This document shows positions 46,001 through 61,800 of a DNA stretch of 64,000 bases, piece by piece. The notes beneath the pieces were generated by a model. That model ran no database searches, had not been told where the DNA came from, and saw nothing but the letters and a program-made list of their open reading frames with translations. The position numbers and the translations under genes are program-made. Source of the DNA: Diadema setosum (taxonomy: Eukaryota; Echinodermata; Echinoidea; Diadematoida; Diadematidae); the NCBI GenBank assembly GCA_033980235.1, contig CM067075.1, forward strand, positions 16,442,844 to 16,506,843, given 5' to 3'. Every line of letters starts with the position of its first letter. Positions within the stretch are counted from its first letter, which is position 1.

Positions 46001-49000
46001 GAGTATGCAACAGAATGTGCAACAAAAAAGTGATTTCTGGACGGAAAACAACAACAACATAGAAACAAACCCATTGTAACTATCCATGGGATATTAGATG
46101 TACTCATTACAGTAAAATTTACATAACATATCTTGACAAGATAAAAGAGAGAGAGAGATGATATGATGAGAGAGATCATGTTATGATAGCAATAAAAGTA
46201 TGAGGTAGTAATTTTGTACTCATAATGTGGAGCTCCTGTAGGCTGCTAGAAGTGTATGCAGGCATTGATGCAGTATCACTGTGATAGAAAAAAGGTCCTT
46301 TTGGTTTTTCTTTTCTCAGTCTCTGTCTTTATCTCTCTCTCTTTATGTGTGTGTGTGTGTGTCTCTCTCTCTCTCTCTCTGTCAAAAAAGAAAAAAACAA
46401 ACATCAGCATTTCTATGTGAATCATCAATGTCATGTGATTTTTGTTTTGTCATCTTGAGATTTTTGTGTCGGTGATGCATATGTGTGTGTGTGTATTTGT
46501 ATGTGAGTGCGTGTGAGTGTTGGTATGTGTATTCCTTTGTTTAATACAGTACCTAATACTCTCCTCATGCATTACTGGATGTCGACAATGTGATCTCTAG
46601 AGCAGCCCATAACATAGGGAAGGCACTTATTTAGACACGGCAAAGATACAGAGGCTTTCAACTATGCGCAGTGAATGGTATACCTAGATTTTATTGTAGC
46701 ACTCATTCCCTGTGTGTATTTTGGGGGGATCTGTAAGCCAGGAATTTCTTAACAGCTTTTGTTTGACAGTGACATTACTGAAGATGTGCATAAAGTTTAA
46801 GTTTTGGACTAGAGAAGATCTATCAGTACCTGTATACAAAGCATCAGATATTAGAATGTTAACATAAATTGGCCAAATATAAAATGAGGAATATTTCCTC
46901 TGTGCTCAGTCCCCTACAGAACACAAGGTCTGACACCATGTTGTTGTATGCACAGTGTAATTGTTTCATGTACCAATGACTGGTTCGCTGAATCCTATCC
47001 TGTTATGGTGCAAACCCATGAATGTTACAAGAAGTACCAGTTTATTTAAAAATGCCATCGATATTACCAAACAAAACTTTTTTTTTTTTTTTTTTAAGTG
47101 AACGCACACATTGCTGTGTTTCTACTATATACAGTGTAAGTAGTATGCAGAATCTTAAGTCATTTGCAATGTCATCCTAACAAGAAATGAAGGAATAGCT
47201 TAGATTAAATCTGTTAGAGAGGTTTCTATTCTGAGAAATGTCTTGCAGTTGAATGCAGGGTTGTCTGTGTGGATTACATTGTAGATTGTGTGAAAACTAC
47301 ATGCGAATGGCATTCACAATGGCTGTTGATACAGCTAGTGAGTCATTACAATCATTGACTTGCAATGTTTGCATGAACAATTGCTCCTGATTTCTAGACT
47401 TATCTGCTCTGTCACAAAAATTCAAACTTTTGTGAAAGGAAGTTTTTAATAGCATAAAGGCACTATTACATTGTAGCTGTCAATTTTCAACTAATTGATG
47501 AAGAAAGAGTGAAGTTATGTACCAGAATAAGTTTGACAGAAAGAAGTATTTCTTTTCAAATGGTGAACCACTTCATTCAGAGTAGTGTATTCACAACTTC
47601 TTTGAATCACCTATATGATTATTGTTCATTTAAGAAATTGTCTCCTGCAAGCATTCCTTCTTAAATGTTATGTGAAGTTTCTTATTTTGCTAGCAATTGG
47701 AATCCGAGAAGCATGCATGAAACTCCAGATGAAAATCACTTTTGTGAGTTGAAGGAGATGGAAATTTATATTTCTGCTTAATTTCTTTGAATGCAAAATG
47801 TATTGCTTTATGTCAGTCGTTTTGTCAGCCTTTAGAATATGACAATAATTACGATGTACAAATAAATGTGATTTTATGACCATGAACTCTTTGATGCCCA
47901 TGACATGTCTGGGTGTTTTTTTTTTTTTTTTTTTTCATTTGTACCACATGACTCATCTATAAAACCCATGCCAGGTTAATAGACTGCAAGAATGCTTTAA
48001 AGGGGCATCACTCCATTTTATGGCATTTTGATATTTTAGTATTTTAGTATGGAGTACCATGTGCTGCAGTCTGCATTTGGAATGCCCACTCTTCCAAATT
48101 TTGCATAGTCTGTGTCATATTTCAGTCAAGTTGCACATACTTAGATAGTACGCTGTACATGTTGTAGGTCTAGTCTATTGTTTGTGGTTGTACTAAATGT
48201 TGCTTTTGAATGCTGCTTCACTGAAATCATGTGTAAGGATTTGTTTACCTCAAACATGAGACATTCCTATTTTTATGCCTCCGCCACGAAGTGGTGCCGG
48301 AGGCATTATGTTTTCGGGTTGTCCGTCCGTCCGTCCGTCCGTCCGTCCTTCCGTCCGTCCGTCCGTCCTTCCGTCCGTCCGTCCGTCCTTCCGTCCGTCC
48401 GTAATGAATTTTGTGGACAAGGTAACTATCGAAACCTGTTGAGGTATCCTAATGAAACTTGGCATGTATGTGTATTAGGGGGTGAAGTTGTGCCTATCAA
48501 CTTTTGGGTGCACATGCTCAAGGTCAAAAGGTCAAGGTCAAATACATAAAATTTCACTATTTCCACCATATCTATTGAATGCCTGAAGATATTTTCTTGA
48601 AACTTAGTGTATACATGTATTACCCAATTAAGATTCTCTGGTGAAGGTTTGGATCATGAGGTCAAAGGTCAAAGGTCAAAAGGTCAGGGTCAAATACATA
48701 AAATATCACTATTTCCACCATATCTATTGAATGCCTGAAGATATTTTCTTGAAACTTTGTGTATACATGTATTACCCAATGAAGATTCTCTGGTGAAAGT
48801 TTAGGTCATAAGGTCAAAGGTCAAAGGTCAAAAGGTCAAGTAAAAATATTAAAACTTCTTTTTTTTTCTCCGTACCTTGGAAAATTGTTCAAGGTATCTT
48901 CATGGAACATAGTATATACATGTACTGACTGGAATTGATTGTATCTAGAGAATGTAGGGTTCATGGGGTCAAAGGTCAGGGGTCAAAGGTCAAGTGCAAC

Positions 49001-52000
49001 ACTTCAAAATTTTACTATTTCCCTCATATTTATGCAATGCCAGCAGGGTTATATATATTTTTTTGCACTTGGTGTATGCATGTGTAACCTAATAGAAATT
49101 CTCTGGAAAGTTTTTTTTTTTCTTCTTTTTTTTGCCTCAAAGGTCAAAAGGTCAAAGATCAAGTGAAAGTGCTGAACTAACTTTTTCCTCCATATCTCGG
49201 AAGTGGCTCAAGTTATCTTGAAACTTAGTACATATTATGCATGTTCTACCTGAAAGTGATTATCTTATGAATTTTAGGGTCAAGGGCCAGATGAAAATGG
49301 TAACAATTTACTATTCAATTCAGAAATTCACACCAATTCTCCACACCTGTACCTTGAAAATTACTCAATGCCTAAATGTATGAATGGGTCAAAGTCAAGT
49401 TAAAGTCCTTAAATCCCTAGATACATGCTCTCCTATTCATCCAATTAAACCTAGGTCAAGGAAGGTGAACATTCAACACATTTGTGAGAAATTTGTTATT
49501 TCAATATTTTGCCAATTTTGTGAAAATGTAGTCACACATTGTCCACATGTACTATCTAGACCTGTTGGGAAAATCATGTATTATGGCGGAGGCATACCAG
49601 TCGCCAAAGCGACATTTCTAGTTGTATGCTATTTTTTGTAAAACAGTTACAAAAGTATTTCATTATGGGGTTGGTCAAGGCAGTGAATTACACCATACAG
49701 AGAGTACACATTCAAATTTGATCAATTACAAATTTGTCTGCATGGGCTGGGTGTATGAAAAGATGGCATTTGGATACTTGTGTAACCAACATTTCATACA
49801 GACTGTGCTTGAGAGGTGAAGCATATGCAATGCATGCATGTACAGAAAAAGTGGCAAGAACCCTATTGTTATTGTGGAAAATGCTGTGGACTCCATACAC
49901 ACAAAGATTTAATTTCTTACCAGTGCATACATACCCTCCCCACCATGTCCCAATTGACCTCAGTATAAAAATGAGTGCTTCTCAGTGCTATAATATTGGA
50001 TGTCGCAGGGCCCCTATAAAAATGGCACTGGTAGCAAAAATTATGTAAATCTTGCATGTAGGCCTATACATACAATGTATGTAAGACCAGCAATGGAATT
50101 ATTGTTTTTGTTTACAAGTGTGTATGGTTGCTATAGGCCTATTTCAATTCACTGTTTTGTAAAGTGCAGTTTACTTGTTTTTCTCATCCTGCTGTTACAT
50201 GTCTCCCTGTAGTACACTGGGAGATTGTGTTGTACCCAGTGTACTGTTCATCCGGTTGAATGCTGACTTGTATTGCATCCTCATGCTGTGAAGTGTGAAC
50301 CTCCAGTCAGTGAGATGGAATGAGGAAGGGGCAGGGAATGCAGGCTAAGTGATGTGACACTGTGAGAATATTTTTCCTTGTGATGTGAATATCATTCCAC
50401 TCCCCCTGCTCTCCCCCTGTGCATGATAGCCCTATGACTCACTCATCAAACAAAATGGAAGACTCTAATATCACTCTCACCCAGGGAACGGAGGATGCAC
50501 TGGTGCTTGGGTGGTGTTGAGCTAGTCTACAATGCAGAACTGGTTTGATCCATTCCTACAGACAAAAGAAAGAAATGCATTGATCTGCTTAGGAACTTGA
50601 AAAGAAATTATAAATCATCATGTGATGTATAACCTCATGATATTGTTATCTCATAGGATACTTGGATCCAGACCTTATTTTAGAGCATGTTATCCCAAAT
50701 TGATAGTTGATGATCTTTATACCTTGTCCATCGTAGGACATGAAGGTCTGATTCTTGAAGACCTATATGTCATTTCTGTAGAGATGATGTTGAAGGAAAG
50801 CATTTATGACATCTGCCATAGAAATGAAGCATTTGAGATGTATTGGTCACTTCATTCTGTACTGAGTCACATGTACCTTGGACACAGTTTGTCACACAAT
50901 TTATCATACTGTGTCTCTGAGGGTAAGCTTGATTCTATCATGTTCCACTCTTCAGTATGGTCCTCAGATGCTGAATAACAAAAAACAGTTGTTTCTACAA
51001 AATGTAGTTTTATATAACAAGCAGGTAGCAAGATACAAAGCCACCCAAAAAATACTACAGGTACTTGTATACGCTGAATATTTCGCGAGGTTTTTTATTT
51101 TTCGCGAGTTAGGTGCTATTCGCGAAATTAAAGACACGCGAAAATATTGACTCTGATCCTGATGTGAATTTGACGTACGTGTGTACACTTCTCCGTTCAG
51201 TACAGGACTCCACGATCTTGAATTTAACCACTCGCGAAATCGCTGGGAATTCCTGATTCGCGAAAATATATGGCGTATACAGTATCACAGCTAGGTCATT
51301 GACATTCTATAATAAAAGGTCATTTCACTTATCCACCACATCAATAAATGCATCAACACTACTGGATACACCTTTTTATTTTCAGGTATTTACTTATTTG
51401 ATCATTCATTTTAGATTTAGTGATCAACTGTCCATATCACCAGAGTTTTCCTCTTTCTGTAAAATTGTACTGATTGAAATAAATAAATGTGCTTTTTAGC
51501 ACACATCACAAGTGCACAGCCCTTGCAGATGGGGTCTGGTATCAATATACTAGTACTCTCTGATGCTATCCAGACCTATTTTTAAATATAATGTGGTGGA
51601 ATGGGAATCAAGATTTGAGGAAATACTTTTGCAAATTCGTGTATTATATGTTCTTCATTAATGTCCTTTTTAATGAATTGCTTTCTTTTTGAGTGGGCAA
51701 ATTCTATGTGGCGGTGTGATCTCTCCCTAAGAATACCAAATAACATATACAACAATGTACATAGTATATCTTGGGGTGTGTTTATTTTTTTTTTTTTTTC
51801 ACAGAAGTCATGCCCATGCTAGATATTTCATTGACATGTATTTTTAAAGCAAAAGCAGATGAAAGAACAAAAAAATCTTCCCTATCCAGGAGGTCCATTT
51901 CAATGTGTACAAATGTGTGAGATGCATTTACATAGGTGTGGGAAAATGTGTTCCCTTGCTGTGCTCATATCATGTTTGTATCACTGTACCTGGCAAGTTA

Positions 52001-55000
52001 ATCTCCCATAAGAGTTTGAAATATCCTGCTTCCTTTTTGAATAGAGGTTGACAGCTGCAAAAAAAAGGGTTCAATCATGTTTGTTTACTGCAGTAGAGGT
52101 CAAGTTACAAGAATATGGCATGGTATTTCCTGGTCAGGATGTTGGTATCTCAAAGGCACCAGTGTGACCATGGAAGGAAAAGGGTTTACTGTGGTTTTGA
52201 TAATTTCTTTAAAGAGATAAGTTTACTGAAATATTACTGGTGTGAAATAAGGGAAGATGAAACCCCAAACTGTCTTTGTGGTGACTTCGAGCTCTCTTTC
52301 TAAGGCCGCGTTCATGCGAATTTCGTAGCCAGAATCACAAACATGAATCATGATTCAAAACGGCATTTCAAATCACGGTCTCAGCGGGAGAGTGTTCATG
52401 CGGGCTTTCGCAACGCTGATTCTGGCTCAGCTCATCCTTTGCCATTGCGCAGCGCACTGCGCAGTTTGACCTTGTCTACGTCTCTGCAACTCGAGCCAGA
52501 CCTTATTCCAACTGTACAGGCCTTTACGTTTTTATTTCGGTGAATACTTTCCGATAAGCTGTGGCATTCGGGCTCTGCCCACAGATCGAGAAACAGATCG
52601 AGGAATAATCCTAATTAGCCGCATTTACACTTACTAACATCGTGATTTTTAAAATCGCGATATTTTGGTTCCACCATTTACACTTGCGCAAAAGCATGCG
52701 AAGTTTGAGCTTCACGAAACATCGCGATTTTTTGGTCGGTAGTGCGCATGCGTAATTTACCTCTTTTCAACACGGTAGCTGAGTGAAAGCGCGCGCTATT
52801 CTGTTCGTTTTCACTGCAGTGCAGTATATTTGATCACAGCTAGCTGGTTGGAACGTTGAGCCAGGGCTTTTTATCAGTACAATGCACCAATGCACACATA
52901 AATTTGTGCTTCTCGAGACTGTTTACTTACGGTAAAACTATATAGCTTGCTATATTAGATCACATACGTAGTAGGTGTGTAAAACTTCATCTAAGTATGG
53001 AAAAGTTGATGACAGCAGCATTCAGGAGGATCAGGAAATTTCGCCGATATGACAAAAGTGCATGAGAAGTAGGACTTGGAAGTTAGGACTGGTATTTTAT
53101 CAGGCGACAGCAAGAACTCACACTTGCTACGTACTCCTGTATTCCACAAACAACGTATATCGAGAGCAGTATGGGCACTCCCACAATCAACGCATTTCTG
53201 GGAGAACATATTATTTTGTTAAGTCGTCATGGGGTGATGATACGTGGTTGGAGAACTTCAGGTTTGCTACTAGTAGTAGTTTTCACGTACTAGTTTCTTC
53301 AGGGAGAGTGAGGTGAGAGACCACGAGCCGATGTAGGATCGGCCGATTAGACCTGTACACTGTACCGTGTACTTAGTACTCTGGCCAGTGACCGACGTAC
53401 TCTCTACACGTTCCAAAGAGGGATCGGGAGCGCGCGTAAACTCCCGGTGCAATCCGATACCGAAAGTCACGTGATGAAAAATTGCGATATTTCTGCAGCT
53501 TGGGTTTACACTCGCTAACTTCGCCTCAAACTTCGCGATGTTTCAAAAAATCGCACTCTGGCTGGCGATTTTTCTGGCGATGTTTCGAGGGTGTTTGGGT
53601 GTAGTTGCTTAGCAACTTGCACCCAAATGTCACGATTTTAGAAAAATCGTGATTTTTCGAAGCAAGTGTAAATGGGCCTATTCGTCGTCTCTCCAATTGT
53701 TTCCCTTGGTAGACACAGTGCTGCAGCCATTACTTTTATCAACTCAATCGGAGAGTAATTTCATGTATTATTATATTAAACAGTTAATGTTAGATACTAG
53801 CATAGAATCAGTGGATGGCATTGATGTAAACAAACAAGTGCAAGTATGGTACCAAAACACACAATTCATAAGACGTACACAAGCGCGCAAACAGAACTAG
53901 AAGCTGTGGGATACCCCATGAGACACGCATGCGCACAGCGCACAATGACGTCATAGAATCATGATTGAAATCACGGTTGCGTTCATGCAGTTTCTGCGAT
54001 CATGATTCTGGCAGAATCATGATTAAAAACGCCCTTTTTTCCGCTTTCAGATCAGCGTTTTGAAACGCGTTTAAATGGAAAAATCGCATGAACGCAACGC
54101 AACTGAACACGTTTAGCGACTAAACGTGTTCAGAAACGCAATTCTAGTTTCGCATGAACGCAGCCCAAGTGTACCACACTGTACTGCACCTGTGCCAGAG
54201 GAGCACTTAATGCTTCTGAAGCACAGTGAACTGTACTGTAGCAGTCTAAGACCCCGTTTACACCGCCTGACCACTTTTAGGCCGGCCCAAATTGCGGTAC
54301 TCGGTCTGCATTTATTCTGAGAATTTGGGCCAGCTTATGCATATAAATATTCTCACGGTAGCGGCGCTCTGCATGTGACCAATGATTTCATTGGAGCGTG
54401 CCCGCGGGAAATGTTAATTGTGTACGTATGCAATTCTGTGACCTGAATGCCTGGGGATGTAATGACTAGTTTGTCCGACACAGAACATGGATTTTGGGAA
54501 AATTCAAATCACAAATAACATCACATCACTGCCACTACCCAACAAAAATCAATTTCACAGTTTCTCACCATCCTTACCTATGCACAAATTTTCTGGAGTG
54601 AGGAGAAAAAAATTACAGAGATGAAACATTGTGAGACATTGCAGGACAGAATTCTCCGTTCCATCAAGACAAGACAAGACAAGACAGCATGCACGATATA
54701 AGCACTCATAACATTACGCAATTACGTCACGATCGCTGCGGAAAGGAAGCGGGACTCGCATTTGGTACCACATTTGGGCCAGCGTGCGTTTACACCGAGA
54801 ATAGGTCGGCCCAGGGCCGGCCCGAGACAACCTCCGGAGCTTGTCCAAATGCGGGTCCAAATTTGGTACCGCATTTGGGCCAGCGTGCGTTTACGCCGAC
54901 TTTTAGGCCGTCCCTGGGCCGGCCCTGGGCCGGCCCAAAAGTTGGTGTAAACGGGCTCTAAGAGTGGACTACCTCCTGATGTGGTCCAAAATCATACCAT

Positions 55001-57776
55001 ACCATACCCGTAGTGCACCAGAGAGCACATGATTGCAAACTGGTCCAAAGCATACTGGCTGTATCAGAAGTTGACATGGAAAGATTTGGTTCTGTGCAAT
55101 AGCAGTGCCAGTAGCATAAAGTTTGAAGTGATTGACTTGTTCCCATGCAACATGTGACCCATCTGAATCAAATTTTGAACATGACTTGTAAAATATACTA
55201 TCTCCATGGAATGCTCAAACACTCCCATTACAAACTTGTCTAGCACAGCACAGGCACATTACGGTGCGGTTTAGTTCTCTTTGAGTGCTCAAACACAGTG
55301 TAGAGCACACTGCTGAATGAAGCACACTATGTACAAACTGTAAAATGGAGTTCCCTAAACTCTATCACTTTGTCTTACCGAAAGTAGAGGTTAAAGGGAC
55401 TGTACAGTACTAGTTGAGGTGGGGATTCATGTTTTGAACATTCCTAAGTGAGATAATGAAAAGCCTCTTATGAAATATGAAAGAGCATGTAATTTTAAGA
55501 AGGATTCAACATTTATTTGATGAAAATTGGTTTTCAAATGGCCGAGATATCCAAAAAAGTGCTAATAATAAAAGGCGACATGCCACAACTTTATTAGCAT
55601 CTCTTTGTTTCACCTTGTTTTTGGATATCTCAGCCATTTCAAAACCGATTTTCATCGAATAAACTTTTGATACCCCTTAGAAATGCATGTTCTTTGACAT
55701 CTCAAAGAGTGGTTTCTGAATATCTCGCAAAACATTAAAAGCTAAATCCTCACCTCGACCAGAACTGTACACACCCTTTAAAACTATAGTCACATTCATG
55801 AATTAAATGAAGCGAGGATGCCAAATCACTTCACCACTCTTCCATTGGTTCTTACACAAATTGTGTCATAAAAAACATGTTTTGGTTGATAATGTAGCAA
55901 CTAGAAAGTGATACTTGTACAACCCCTCCCTATCTTAAAATTGTCATTTTTGGTTTAATACAGTAGGGCAGTTGTTTGGAGGATAAGTGACTACCAGTAG
56001 ATGTACATTGGAGTTTGATTCCCCGGGAAATTATGTGTGTGATGTACAAAGTAGGAATATAGAGTAGATGATGTGACATTAAAATATCTTTCCAGCTGTG
56101 GAAATTATTGTTAATTTTATTACTGAGAAATTATTAAGACTGTATGTGAAGGAAATAACAGCTTTTATGTTCAGATTGCTAGTTTGACTTAAGAAATAAC
56201 ATTTTTCTCCCTCTGACAGCAGTAGCCATGGTGAAGTTGAATTGGAGAGGGCTTTATTTTCTGTTTGTTTGTTTGTTTGTTTTTTCTTCTTCTCTCTGTC
56301 GATTTTCATAGAATTTCTCTCCGTCGATTTTCATGGAATTCTTTCTGTTCTAGCCAGATTAACAAGTATCTGGAAACCAGATCCTTTTCCTGTAATTTTT
56401 TTCTCTTCTCAGCCAGGAATAATGGTTAACGTCACTTGTGATGATTATCAATTAATTATGACATATAAAGTAAAGGGAGCATATATGAATGTGTTAAATT
56501 CCTATTTACAGAGACTCCAACTCTCCTGCTTTCGACGGGAGATCTCCCGCCGAATGCCCATTTTTGCAGAATCTTGTGGTCTCCCGCTTGGTGTTAATTT
56601 CTCCCGCTTGAAATGATTTCTTACGTAATTTCATTGTATGTTGAAAAATAAGCCTTAAATAGCGCGAGAGAGCATCTAGAACCCTAGACCACAAGGAACT
56701 TTGCGCTCGTATTGTGCGCAAGTTGGAGTCTCCCGTTTGCCAGGGGCTTCAGGCGGGAGAATCTCCAGATCAGAAGGTGCTTGGGGTTGGAGTCTCTGTA
56801 TTTATTGTGCGTATCACTGCATACAAAACATATTCCTCCTGTATTTTTGAGTATTATGTATGGCTTTAAGAGTGTCAGTGTACAGACAAACCATATAGCA
56901 TGAGACAATACTTTTTATTTGATTCATGACTTCAAAGCTGAGAACATCCATGACTAATTGTACATTGTATCTAGATCAAATGCAAATTACTGCAGTATTA
57001 GTATCGGCCTGCTGCAAAGCAAATTGCTGCTTTTGAAGATGATACACGTAGCATAATTCTATAAGCTTACATAGTGTAAGTGCATGCGATCAGTTAAAAT
57101 ATCTATTATAATACATACAGTATAAAGAGGTACCTGTATATTGATGGTGTTTCTCACAATTTGTAACATTAAGCACCAGTAACTTTCCCATACCAGTCTT
57201 GTCACTATGTTGTGTAGTATCTCTTTCACCAAAATAACAGGTCACATTTATTTAATACAAACAAACCAACAAACAGAAGAATTTGTAGTAGAGTTTGTGC
57301 TGTTTTTGCAAATATGTTTCTCAGAGTTTAACTTTCCAAGTCAAAATAACTTATACATAAGATTTGCAGAGTCCCTATCGTTTGAACTATAATGTATGTG
57401 GGGCAACTGAATGGAAATGAGAGAAAAACAAAGGTCAAGCTTGTATTCATCATATCACTAATGCCTCACTGTGTTAGAAGCACATCACTAATTAAATCTA
57501 AGCACTTACTATCCATTTTGTGCCTGCCCTGTGGTATGGGTGAAGGTTTTATTTCGTTGCTAGTAGTCTCAATGGAAATTGGTTCAATTTCATGGAGAGG
57601 TAGCCAAGGAACATTGCTTTCCCTTGTCTGTTGGGCATGGCTATCAAACTGAAAAATATATCAAGCTCAAGAGTGCAGTGCATCATGAACACTTGCTCAT
57701 TACTATCATGAATGGTGGGGTGGGGTCGGGTAGGATGGAGATAGCAAAAAAACTCAAACAGCAATGGGCACAGACT

Positions 57777-57815
<39 letters not shown>

Positions 57816-58771
57816 AGATCAGATATCTCTTGCAGCCTAGAAACCCTGTTGGTTGTCACACCCATAGATGGAATGGACAGTCCCAGCCCCAGTCACTTTG
57901 ATATACTTGATATACCAAAGGTAACGGAATCAGTCGGTGAAAAATTTATGAAAAATCAGCAATATCAGCCTGATCAAAACTCATTAGCTGTGGTTAATGA
58001 GGGAACGTTCCTTTGTGAATTGTACCTTATTTTGGAGGCTAGACATACTTTATGATTCATAGGGACTATGTTTGTTTCTCAGAGTACTTTAGATTCAGTG
58101 AAACTGTAGTGTTCCTTTGAGGACTTCTGAGTCGATCTTTAGTGGAAAAGCCCTCATGCAAGGACATATAAATTGGTTTATTATGTAACTAAGCAATTGA
58201 TTTAAAGACAGCCAATCCCTTTTGCATGCAAAATTTTGAAAAATTGGTGAGAACACTGAAGTATTGAAGAAAACACTATTTGGAAATCTCCTGTAAATTT
58301 TGAACTCAAGAGGGTCTTTATTTGTTTAGTTAAATTGACCGTTAAGATTTAAATAATTTTTGCGAACTTCGCAAAAATTACAAATCTAAATACTAGTCTA
58401 GTTTTACAGACCTGTGTGATGCAGGTAGTTGTACATAGTTCATGTGAGTGGTGTGTTGTTATTTGCCATTGATAACAAAGTAAGAGAAGTTAGTGAATTC
58501 TTCTTTTCTGACATCTTTAACATGCATATCTGTTGTTCGAAGTATAAGTATCATATTACAACCACAGGAGGATTAGTGTATGCAGCTGTGCCTAGTACAC
58601 AGAATACGTTACGGTGAGCGTTTGGTGCATTATTTGAATTTTAACGGCTAACAACCTTCAAATATCACAGAAATGTTATAGATTTACAAAAGTCTTGTCA
58701 TTCTGGTGGAATATATCATGTTCTGTGCTATTTGGGAAAGAATGCAAAAGGGAAGGGCCATCTTTAATGTA

Positions 58772-58811
<40 letters not shown>

Positions 58812-61800
58812 TTAATTCTTTTTTAAGGGATTTTCAGGGAAGGCCAGATGTGGGCCTTTTTGGTGGTGATCTGAATGACAGTCTGGATCAAAATACATAT
58901 TTTTGAGAATGCTTGCTCATATAGAGATAGGATGGACATTTGAAGAATTGGTATGAGCTAGATACAGGACATGTGGAATCTCCTTTGAATGTTTTATTTA
59001 CAATTTTCCTGTCCGTGTCATTTTATGTCCTCTTGCAGAATTATAGTCGGAGCTCCAATTCATCAGACAGACATTAATGCTACAAAACCAGGCGGTGTCT
59101 TTCGCTGTCCTTTTTCATCAAACTTTTCAGATTGCACGCTTCTCCCTCTGGATAAAAAGGACGAAATCACAAGTAAGTGACAATTGTAGGATGTCCATCA
59201 CTCAAAATTGAGGAAGTGAATGTAATTCATTGTCAAACATCATTAAATGGATAACTTGGATATAATGAAAGGCAGTAGGAGTGTTTTGTTTGATGTAGTT
59301 TGGTGAGTTTGAGTAGTTATCAAGTTATGATGGATCAATTTATTTTTTCAACAATGCAGTGTTTATGCCTGGTATGTTTTCCATGTAACAGACACACACT
59401 ACTGAATTGTCTGATTTCAGGATACTTGTCAATTTCGGGCTTCATGGCAGTAAAGCAAAAACAGTAGCATCAGTAAGTAGAGGCCTTTAGGTCTAAAATA
59501 TTAGTCATTGGATGAGTAAACAAGTTTGTTGCGTCATGCTTTGTATTGTGTCGTTTATACAGTGATTTCTTTATTTCTTCCACCTCTGCAGATGGTGATG
59601 GCACACCTATGAAGAGCAACCAGTGGCTAGGGGTGTCTGTGGCCAGCCAGGGACCTGGGGGTGCAGTAGTAGTAAGTTGAATTCACTCTGCAGTGCCTCC
59701 CCTTGTGTTCCCCCCCCCCAAAAAAAAAAAAAAGGAAAAAAAAAAAGAAAAAAGAAAGAAAAGAAAAGTCCATAAGAATAATTTTCTCCAGCATTTTTAT
59801 TGTGTTTAAGGTGCCCTTCATAATGAGAAAAATGTTATCCTCACTACCTTAATAAGGGCAACAGGCTCTGACTCTCCTCCCAGTTTTTTTTTTTTTTTCA
59901 TTACCTCCACATCAAGAGTACTAGAAGCATCATATTTACTGGTAGGTATGTTTGCACTTCATTCATCCATCAGTCCATCCCTCTATCTGTCCGTCCATAC
60001 ATCCATCTGTCATTTTGTCAGTCTGTGAAGAGCTTCCTTGTTTAGATATGATAAATCTGAAAGTTCTTATTTGACGTTTTTCAGTCGGATTTGGCTTAAG
60101 CAGGGTCATCAGATTTCAGATATTTGTTTGATTTGTGAGTAGAATTGACATGTTTTTCATTTGTTGTGCTTGGTCAACACAGGCGTGTGCACACAGGTAT
60201 AAAGTTCAGCCAGCCAATATTGACGAGGTCCAGGGTTTGGGAAAGTGCTACTTCCTCGACAATGAATTAGAAAAGGACCTTTTTACCATGAACGGGTATG
60301 TGCCCTGCGCCGGACAGACCAAGCCCGAAAACTATGATGGCAACCTCTACAAGTACTGCCAAGCAGGGACAGATGTTGCTGTTACCAAGGTAACCAGTAT
60401 GACAACAGCCTGTGAATCCTGATAACTGCATAATATGTACATTAAAAAAACAACAACTAAAAACTCATAATTTAGGAAAACTGAAGAAGACATATTGGGT
60501 AAATTGTAAAAAAGGATGTCAATCATTGCAGAAAACTAAAGAGAACAAAGAAGTTATTGCAACTGATTGACAGATGGCCTTTGGTCAACATATGTGTAGA
60601 TAAGCACCGATTATTCAATGTTTTAGTAGTAACCATGATAAAAAATGCATGCCCATGTTATTCTATGATGGGTACTACTAAAACACTAAATAATCAGTCC
60701 GTACTTACGTTGTTGTTATAATAATAATAACACATTTTCATATAGTGCATTTCAGCTCCGATAGAGCTCTCAATGTGCTTTACATCCAAGATGACAATGT
60801 AGGGCAATTTGTCAACCAATTGCAATAGATGCAACGTGATGCAAGAATTTATTAATTTAAATAAAGAAGTTATTATTTCTCTTCATATCACAAAAGCAGA
60901 AATGTTAACTGTCACTTGTGCCATAATTTTCCCCACCAAACATATTATGTGACTTGATGTATTCACTATGCGTATCTTAACAGATGTCACCAGACATTAC
61001 TATTCAGGAGTACATCATGGGTATCCCAGGAACAGATAACTGGCTTGGTGGTATTGCCACTGCCAATGTGTGAGTATAGTATAATTTTCTGCTTCATTCT
61101 CGTTTACCCCTTTGAAGTAGCAGAATGTGTGGCACTGAGACCAAGGCCACATGACTACTGTAAATGAAATATTGTATCATTCATTTTTTTATAGTTCAAT
61201 TGAGCCAAAGATTTGATTGAAATATATATTGTAATCATTTTAATGTCTCTGCTTTGAAGTGTCGATAGAGGCATTGTGTTTTCAGATCGTCTATCCATCC
61301 ATAATCAACTTTGTGGACAACATAAATTACATTATACATACAGTTATTGAACGATATGAATTATCTGAAACTTGGCATAAATCCATGTATGAGTGGATGA
61401 AAGAAGACATGGTCGAAGTCAAAGTGAAATGTGTGACTGTGAAATCACAAACGCTCCCCTCCTCACAATTTGTACAGGCGTTGGCTCTTTAAATAAGTTG
61501 CAAAGTGCAATGACATATGTAAAGCCAGATATTAACAGGAAATGAAGTGTCCATTCAGAACCTAATAATTATTGCCGTTTGGCAGTTTTTGTCACTGTAA
61601 TTTACAGAATATTCGATGCGCTTTTTCTGAATTCTGTTCAGATGTTGATACATATTGTACCCCATGTCATTGGCAAGACTGTTAATAACATGGATAAAAT
61701 GTTTAAACTGTAAACATTCATATTTGTGCATGATAAATTTTTTTGCACTGAGCGGCTCAAAAAACATATTCCTGGACTCTTGAATTTGCGCTGCACGATT

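Larger units (their letters stand above)
56800..59038. other. Last part of integrin intron 1
   Basis: Poly-T and (AT)n tracts. A short palindrome TTTTTGCGAACTTCGCAAAAA near 58360. Ends with the acceptor TTGCAG of exon 2. Confidence 0.45.

Noticed and set aside
48178..48549. SVRPSVRPS frame and its minus-strand shadow
   Set aside because: Translation of (TCCG)n in a dispersed repeat.
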